9,562 nt of DNA from JBDOQU01 sp039839375 (GTDB taxonomy: Bacteria > Pseudomonadota > Alphaproteobacteria > DSM-16000 > Inquilinaceae): the NCBI RefSeq assembly GCF_039839375.1, contig NZ_JBDOQU010000028.1:1-9562 (forward strand). Reading direction: 5' to 3'. Positions 5,504-9,562 of this stretch are shown here, in pieces. Every line of letters starts with the position of its first letter. Position 1 is the first letter of the stretch. The translations under genes and the position numbers were made by a program. The notes under the pieces are model-generated. The model had not been told where the DNA came from. It saw only the letters and a list, made by a program, of their open reading frames with translations, and ran no database searches.

Positions 5504-6574
5504 ATGCCGGATGACGTCCAGGAAATCGCCCTCGGCGGCAAGGGTTCGTTCATGAGCGCTTCCGGGCAGGATTCGCTTCATGAATTTTCGCAAGGCCGTC
5601 CGTACGGGTATATTTTCCAGACGGTCAGTTCGGAAGCCGCGCCGCCGCCCGAGCGCTACGACTACTGGACCGGATCATTGGTCCGCGGCCTCCAGGTGGA
5701 TCGGCCGAACGAACGTCAGGCGCGGGATTTCCGCGCGACGGCGACCTCGCTCGCCTCGCTGTCGGGCGAGATGCATCTGGTGCGGACCGATGGCTTCGCC
5801 GGCACGCGCACGCCGGGTCATATCCGGGCGGACCAGAGCGACGAGATGGCGCTGCACCTGATCGTCGAGGGCAAGCTCACCGGTCAATATGAAGGCGACA
5901 GCGAGATCGTCGCGGAGGCGGGCGACTTCTTCCTGGTCGACGTGGCCCGCCCCCTGCGCCTCGCCATCGAGGGCTGCAGTTCGCTCATCCAGATCGATCT
6001 GCCACGCTCCCTGATGGAATCGATCTTTCCGGTAAGGATTCCACCGCCGAGCAGCGTTGCGAAGGCGCTGGCCGCCTCCAGCCTGACGCCGTTGCTGCGG
6101 GCGCATCTTCTTCAGCTTTCCAGGGCGGTTTCCGGCATGAACGCGGCGGAGCGACTGACCATGCTCGACGCTTCGGAAGCTTTCGTGATCGCGACGATCG
6201 AAGGCGCATTCGCCGGAACGGCCGTCCCGGGCAAGACGGGGAACGAGGGGCTGTTCATGGCCGCTCAGCGCTATATCCGGGCGCATCTGGGCAGGCACAA
6301 CCTTAATCCGTCGGAGATCGCCGCCGCCGTCGGCTGCTCTCGCGCCACGCTCTACCGCCTGTTCCAGGGGCATGGCCTGACGGTCTCCGGGCATATTCGC
6401 GAGTTGCGGCTGCAGCGGCTGATGCGGTTGCTGCAAAGAACGTCGGACGGCGCGCTGGTCGCCGTTCTGGCCTACCGCTGCGGGTTCCATGACATCCCCA
6501 ACGTCAACCAGATGTTCCGCAGGAGATTCGGCGTCAGCCCGACCCAGGCAAGAGCCATGTCGACGCGCCAATGA
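5504..6574 (+). CDS. AraC-family transcriptional regulator
   Basis: A 356-aa regulator. The N-terminal part (about 45-235) resembles the cupin-like ligand or cofactor domain found in FeaR-type AraC proteins: 'LHLIVEGKLTGQYEG' (117-131) followed by 'AGDFFLVDVARPLRL' (139-153). The C-terminal AraC/XylS DNA-binding domain (about 252-352) carries two HTHs: 'LNPSEIAAAVGCSRATLYRL' (267-286) and the family signature 'YRCGFHDIPNVNQMFRRRFG' (324-343). The start at 5504 is fixed by GGGAGAGAG ending a few bases upstream; the open extension to 5450 has no ribosome site. The autotransporter gene begins 147 bp downstream, and direct repeats suited to an AraC dimer lie between the two genes, so this is its likely activator (inference). 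Confidence 0.92.
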   Translation: MPDDVQEIALGGKGSFMSASGQDSLHEFSQGRPYGYIFQTVSSEAAPPPERYDYWTGSLVRGLQVDRPNERQARDFRATATSLASLSGEMHLVRTDGFAGTRTPGHIRADQSDEMALHLIVEGKLTGQYEGDSEIVAEAGDFFLVDVARPLRLAIEGCSSLIQIDLPRSLMESIFPVRIPPPSSVAKALAASSLTPLLRAHLLQLSRAVSGMNAAERLTMLDASEAFVIATIEGAFAGTAVPGKTGNEGLFMAAQRYIRAHLGRHNLNPSEIAAAVGCSRATLYRLFQGHGLTVSGHIRELRLQRLMRLLQRTSDGALVAVLAYRCGFHDIPNVNQMFRRRFGVSPTQARAMSTRQ

Positions 6575-6610
6575 TCTGTCCGGAACCGGCGGTTCCATCC
6601 CCGACAGGCA

Positions 6611-6641
6611 TTTGAGACGCAGATAGCCATGTTTTGAGACG
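6611..6641 (+). promoter_or_regulatory. 9-bp direct repeat, candidate AraC operator
   Basis: TTTGAGACG occurs at 6611-6619 and again at 6633-6641, start to start 22 bp, about two helical turns. AraC/XylS regulators typically bind direct-repeat half-sites with roughly 21-bp spacing, placing both on the same DNA face. The site lies just after the AraC gene and upstream of the candidate autotransporter promoter. Confidence 0.55.
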
Positions 6642-6677
6642 GGTACATTACCCGTTGTTTTTCAAAGACTTTATACC
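6640..6677 (+). promoter_or_regulatory. Palindrome and candidate autotransporter promoter
   Basis: CGGGTA CAT TACCCG is a perfect 15-bp palindrome (6640-6654) touching the second direct repeat. A -10-like TATACC (6672-6677) lies 17 bp after TTACCC (6649-6654), a poor -35. A weak -35 covered by operator-like sequence is what an activator-dependent promoter would look like. The predicted leader to ATG 6722 is about 40 nt and includes the ribosome site GAGGGGG (6708-6714). Confidence 0.4.
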
Positions 6678-6721
6678 GTTCCCCTGACGAAAGGCGTTGG
6701 CCGAACGAGGGGGACGCGGCG

Positions 6722-9364
6722 ATGAGGCGATCGGCAAGGATTTCACCTGCGTCCGTTACCAGGCATCTGCTGTGGGGCGGCGTGTCGGCGTTGGCGTTGA
6801 TCCCGGCGGCCGGGCCGGCATTGTCGCAGACAGTAATTACCGGCGGCGCACATGAAACCGTCCTCGGCGATGGCTCGGGGACGCAGCCAAGTCCATGGGC
6901 GACCGGGGATCTCAGTGTCGGCGCCAGTGGCTCGGGCACGCTGACTATTGGCGCGGGCGGCGAGGTGCATAGCGGCATGGTTCGGATCGGGATCGGCGTC
7001 CTTCCCTCGAATGGGGTCGTGACAGTCGCCGGACCGGGTGCGGTGTGGGAGACCGATGGCCTTACTGTCGGGTTCAGCGAACCTGGTGCGTTGATCATCA
7101 AGGATGGGGGGACAGTTTTCAGTGCCGCCGCTTCTGTCGGCAATGATATGTCGCCCAACGGATCGGCCACCGTCGAGGGCAAAAACTCACGATGGGACAT
7201 CGGAACTTCGCTGAACGTCGGCGGCACTGGTAATCCTGGCATCCTGGATATCATGGATGGCGGGTCGGTCACCGTAGGTGAAGCGGTGATATTCGATGGC
7301 GGCGTTGTCACCATCTCGGGGATCGATGCGTCGTGGGAGATTTCCGGATCGCTCGAAATCGGCAGAGGTAGCGGCGGAAATGGAACGCTGGCGGTCAATA
7401 ACAGCGGCAGGACGGCATCCGCCTATACGATCCTGGGGACGTTTGGGAGCGGCACGGGCACACTGAATCTCGATGGCGTCGCTGGCGCTCGCGGCGTACT
7501 GGAAACCGGCTATGTCGAGAGAGGCCCGGGCAGCGCCGATTTCACCTTCGATGGCGGTATCCTGCGCGCGACGAGTGACCAAACGGATTTTCTGCGCAGT
7601 TTCAACGCGGGCGATGTGACGATCGACGCCGGCGGCGCATTCATCGACAGCAATGGTTATGACATCGGCATCGGCGCGCCACTGGACGGAACCGGCGGCC
7701 TCACCAAGCTCGGCGCCGGCACGCTGACCCTGACCGGCGTGAGCAGCTATGCCGGCCCGACGGCAATCCTCGGCGGAACGCTGCTCGTGAACGGCACGCT
7801 GGGCGGCACGTTCGACGTGTTCTCCGGCGGCCGGCTCGGCGGCTCGGGGACGGTGGGCGATACGACGGTGGCCTCGGGCGGCGTGGTCGCGCCGGGGAAC
7901 TCCATCGGCACGCTGAACGTCGCGGACGGCATCGCCTTCGCGCCCGGCTCGATCTATGAGGTGGAGGTCGATCCCGCCGGCAGCGCCAGCGACCTGATCC
8001 ACGCCACCGGCGCGGCGACCCTTGCCGGCGGCTCCGTCATCCATATCGGCGCGGCCGGCGCCTACAGGCCGGACTCGACCTATACGATCCTGACGGCCGA
8101 TGGCGGCGTGACGGGTGTCTTCGGCGACGTCGCCTCGAATTTCGCCTTCCTCGACCCGACCCTCGGTTACGATCCGAACAACGTCTATCTGAACCTTGTG
8201 CGCAACGAGGTTTCTTTCAGCGTCATCGGGGAAACCTCCAACCAGCGCCATACAGGCGAAGGCATCGAAAGCACGGGCGCGGGCTCGCTTGTCCATGACG
8301 CCGTGGTCGGTCTTGACGCCGACCAGGCGCGCGCCGCCTTCGACCAGATGTCCGGTGAGATCCACGCCTCGGCCAGGGGCATGATGCTGGAGGACAGCCG
8401 CTTCCTGCGCGAGGCCGCGGCGGCAAGGGTGCGCGCAGCTTTCGCCGGCGCGGGCGGGGCGGGGCTGCCGGTCATGGCCTTTGGTCCTGCAAAGCAGCAA
8501 GCCGCAGGCGCGGACGCCTTCGCGCCCGCCGCGGCCGATACCGGTCGCGCCGCCATGTGGATGCGCGGCTTCGGTTCCTGGGGCGAGCGGGAGGGCGACG
8601 GCAACGCCGCCGATTTCGGGCGCTCCACGGGCGGCGTCTTCATCGGCGCCGATGCGCCGGTCGGCGATTGGCGCGCCGGACTTCTCGCCGGCTACAGCCG
8701 CTCCAGCTTCGATGTCGATGAGCGCGGCTCTTCGGGCGAGGCCGACAGCTACCATCTCGGCCTTTATGGCGGGACGCAATGGGGCGCGCTCGGCCTGCGG
8801 CTCGGCGCGGCCTATAGCTGGCACGATATCGGGACGGACCGCTCGGTCGTCGTTCCCGGCCTTGCCGACAGCCTGTCGGCCGATTACGACGCGGCGACCG
8901 CCCAGACCTTCGGCGAACTGGGTTACAGGATCGGGCGTGAAGCCCTGGCCTTCGAGCCTTTCGTCAGCCTGGCCTATGTCAATCTCCACACCGACGGTTT
9001 CACCGAAGATGGCGGGGCGGCCGCGCTGGCCGGCGACAGCGCCGATACCGACGCCGCCTTCACCACTCTCGGTCTCAGGGCCTCGGCCGGCTTCACGCCC
9101 GGCGAAATAGAGGTGAAAGCGCGCGGCATGCTCGGCTGGCGCCACGCCTTCGGCGACGTCACGCCGCTTTCGACCCACGCCTTCGCCGGCGGCGACATCT
9201 TCACCATCGCCGGCGTCCCGATCGCCCAGGATGCCGCGATCCTGGAAGCGGGCCTGGATTTCCAGGTCACCGAAACCACGACGCTCGGTCTCTCCTATTC
9301 GGGGCAAATCGCCGGCGGGTCGAGCGATCACGGCGCCAGGGCGACGCTGACGGTGAAATTCTAG
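6722..9364 (+). CDS. Type Va autotransporter adhesin-like protein
   Basis: An 880-aa outer-membrane autotransporter, complete. Residues 1-35 form a Sec signal peptide with basic start and hydrophobic core, probable cleavage after 'PALS'. The passenger begins with about four T5SS/PEP-CTERM-type repeats (roughly 62-215) marked by 'GTLTIGAGG', 'LTVG', 'LNVG' and tryptophans 59, 109, 158 and 205. One PATR beta-strand repeat follows ('GGLTKLGAGTLTLTG', 325-339). The autochaperone-like part contains 'VAPGNSIGTL' (389-398), and a helical linker contains 'QMSGEIHASARG'. The beta-barrel domain covers about 611-880, from 'AMWMRGFGSWGE' to a C-terminal Phe ('TVKF'), as BamA recognition needs. I see no cysteine and no protease triad motif, so adhesion or surface structure is likelier than an enzyme. 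Codon use changes between passenger and barrel. The start is supported by GAGGGGG 8 nt upstream. Confidence 0.93.
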   Translation: MRRSARISPASVTRHLLWGGVSALALIPAAGPALSQTVITGGAHETVLGDGSGTQPSPWATGDLSVGASGSGTLTIGAGGEVHSGMVRIGIGVLPSNGVVTVAGPGAVWETDGLTVGFSEPGALIIKDGGTVFSAAASVGNDMSPNGSATVEGKNSRWDIGTSLNVGGTGNPGILDIMDGGSVTVGEAVIFDGGVVTISGIDASWEISGSLEIGRGSGGNGTLAVNNSGRTASAYTILGTFGSGTGTLNLDGVAGARGVLETGYVERGPGSADFTFDGGILRATSDQTDFLRSFNAGDVTIDAGGAFIDSNGYDIGIGAPLDGTGGLTKLGAGTLTLTGVSSYAGPTAILGGTLLVNGTLGGTFDVFSGGRLGGSGTVGDTTVASGGVVAPGNSIGTLNVADGIAFAPGSIYEVEVDPAGSASDLIHATGAATLAGGSVIHIGAAGAYRPDSTYTILTADGGVTGVFGDVASNFAFLDPTLGYDPNNVYLNLVRNEVSFSVIGETSNQRHTGEGIESTGAGSLVHDAVVGLDADQARAAFDQMSGEIHASARGMMLEDSRFLREAAAARVRAAFAGAGGAGLPVMAFGPAKQQAAGADAFAPAAADTGRAAMWMRGFGSWGEREGDGNAADFGRSTGGVFIGADAPVGDWRAGLLAGYSRSSFDVDERGSSGEADSYHLGLYGGTQWGALGLRLGAAYSWHDIGTDRSVVVPGLADSLSADYDAATAQTFGELGYRIGREALAFEPFVSLAYVNLHTDGFTEDGGAAALAGDSADTDAAFTTLGLRASAGFTPGEIEVKARGMLGWRHAFGDVTPLSTHAFAGGDIFTIAGVPIAQDAAILEAGLDFQVTETTTLGLSYSGQIAGGSSDHGARATLTVKF

Positions 9365-9394
9365 GCCAGTACCTCACCCTTCCTCATCTTTGGT

Positions 9395-9407
9395 CCCGCA
9401 TGGCGGG
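9395..9407 (+). terminator. Small hairpin after the autotransporter
   Basis: CCCGC ATG GCGGG, a 5-bp GC stem 31 bp after the autotransporter stop codon. There is no following U-run, so termination here would be weak; it is listed as the only compact hairpin in this 3' region apart from the REP-like copy at 9444. Confidence 0.25.
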
Positions 9408-9443
9408 CTCGCCACGAGAAGGAGGGCGATAATTTCCCCTCCC

Positions 9444-9463
9444 GTCATTCCAGCGGAGGCTGG
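9444..9463 (-). repeat. Interrupted REP-like palindrome, copy 4
   Basis: GTCATTCCAGC (9444-9454), loop GGAG, GCTGG (9459-9463). The left arm ATTCCAGC predicts a right arm GCTGGAAT followed by CCATG, as in copy 2 at 3891-3918, but after GCTGG the sequence turns to CAACTGT. The break lies 11 bp from the stop of the IS110-type transposase gene, so the repeat appears cut by the element end. Confidence 0.5.
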
Positions 9464-9562
9464 CAACTGTGTTGTCAGGCCCAGGCTTTACGGTCTCTGA
9501 GCATGGCGTTGAGGTGGGTGAGGAGCTTTCTGGCGACGGCGATGATGGCGACTTTCTTGGTG
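9464..9562 (-). mobile_element. IS110-family insertion sequence, partial (transposase end)
   Basis: The right portion of the window is the 3' part of an IS110-type element running off the edge. The outer boundary is placed at 9464 because a REP-like palindrome loses its symmetry there, leaving about 11 bp of element after the transposase stop codon. IS110-family elements lack terminal inverted repeats and usually make no target duplication, so the boundary is inferred only from the broken repeat. Confidence 0.55.
9475..9562 (-). CDS. IS110-family transposase, C-terminal fragment (window edge)
   Basis: Only the last 28 codons plus the TGA stop are in the window. They read 'TKKVAIIAVARKLLTHLNAM' then 'LRDRKAWA'. 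The pattern 'K.A..AVARKLL..LNAMLRD...W' is the well-known C-terminal end of the IS110/IS116/IS902 transposase (the domain that carries the catalytic serine lies further upstream, outside the window). IS110 recombinases use a DEDD RuvC-like domain with this Tnp domain and are guided by a bridge RNA made from the element's own non-coding end. Whether the gene is intact beyond the edge is unknown. Confidence 0.8.
   Translation of the reverse strand, partial: TKKVAIIAVARKLLTHLNAMLRDRKAWA

Noticed and set aside
4454..5593. 379-codon open frame on the minus strand opposite the LysR gene
   Set aside because: It is Arg/Gln/Pro-rich and has no recognisable domain. It spans a divergent promoter and the LysR-AraC gap, while the plus strand encodes a complete LTTR.
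7187..9331. 714-codon open frame on the minus strand
   Set aside because: It is antisense to the autotransporter, which has a signal peptide, repeats and a barrel in a fully matching frame. The minus frame is low-complexity Ala/Gly/Arg/Asp sequence without a recognisable domain, as expected opposite GC-rich codons.
2960..9407. Palindromes with ATG/CAT centres at 2960-2974, 6640-6654 and 9395-9407 as sites of one regulator
   Set aside because: They share only the three-base centre and GC-rich arms; the arm sequences differ (GGCCCG, CGGGTA, CCCGC), so common recognition is not supported.

Overview
This 9.6 kb window comes from a high-GC alphaproteobacterium. A sphingomonad or close relative is my best guess. 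The basis is codon use, the family resemblance of the proteins (the 'SEESFPASDPPAW' small-protein motif, the type of autotransporter barrel) and dispersed palindromic repeats carrying a GTCAT flank. The taxonomic call is inference; no rRNA or marker gene is present.

Layout. Positions 1-189 are non-coding, with an 11-bp inverted repeat and a REP-like palindrome. Positions 190-2901 (minus strand) hold a tightly packed three-gene transcript: an ECHDC3-type crotonase-fold protein, a YccU-type CoA-binding protein and O-acetylhomoserine aminocarboxypropyltransferase (MetY). The first two overlap by one base (TGATG) and the last two are 4 bp apart. A divergent plus-strand gene at 3015-3422 encodes a PaaI-like hotdog thioesterase. 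Convergent to it is a small DUF2934 protein (3444-3767, minus). Then comes a 255-bp gap with two REP-like palindromes in opposite orientation. A VOC/glyoxalase-fold protein (4023-4451, minus) is divergent from a LysR-type regulator (4556-5431, plus). A separate AraC-family regulator (5504-6574, plus) lies directly upstream of an 880-aa type Va autotransporter (6722-9364, plus). The window ends in a truncated IS110-family transposase (9475-9562, minus) whose presumed element end cuts a REP-like palindrome.

How the parts work together. The left operon combines sulfur assimilation into homocysteine with acyl-CoA or CoA binding; the thioesterase promoter faces the operon promoter. The LysR/VOC pair has the classic divergent regulator-target arrangement. 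The AraC-autotransporter pair has its likely control region between the genes: a 9-bp direct repeat with a 22-bp period followed by a 15-bp palindrome just upstream of a weak promoter. The autotransporter passenger is modular: about four T5SS/PEP-CTERM-type repeats, one PATR repeat, an autochaperone-like region and a 12-strand-type barrel.

I did not find CRISPR arrays, tRNA or rRNA genes, or a clearly new multi-gene system. The most rewarding observations are the IS110 end inside a REP-like repeat, the compensatory base changes among the REP copies, the operator-like repeats before the autotransporter, and the loss of both crotonase catalytic glutamates in the ECHDC3-type protein.
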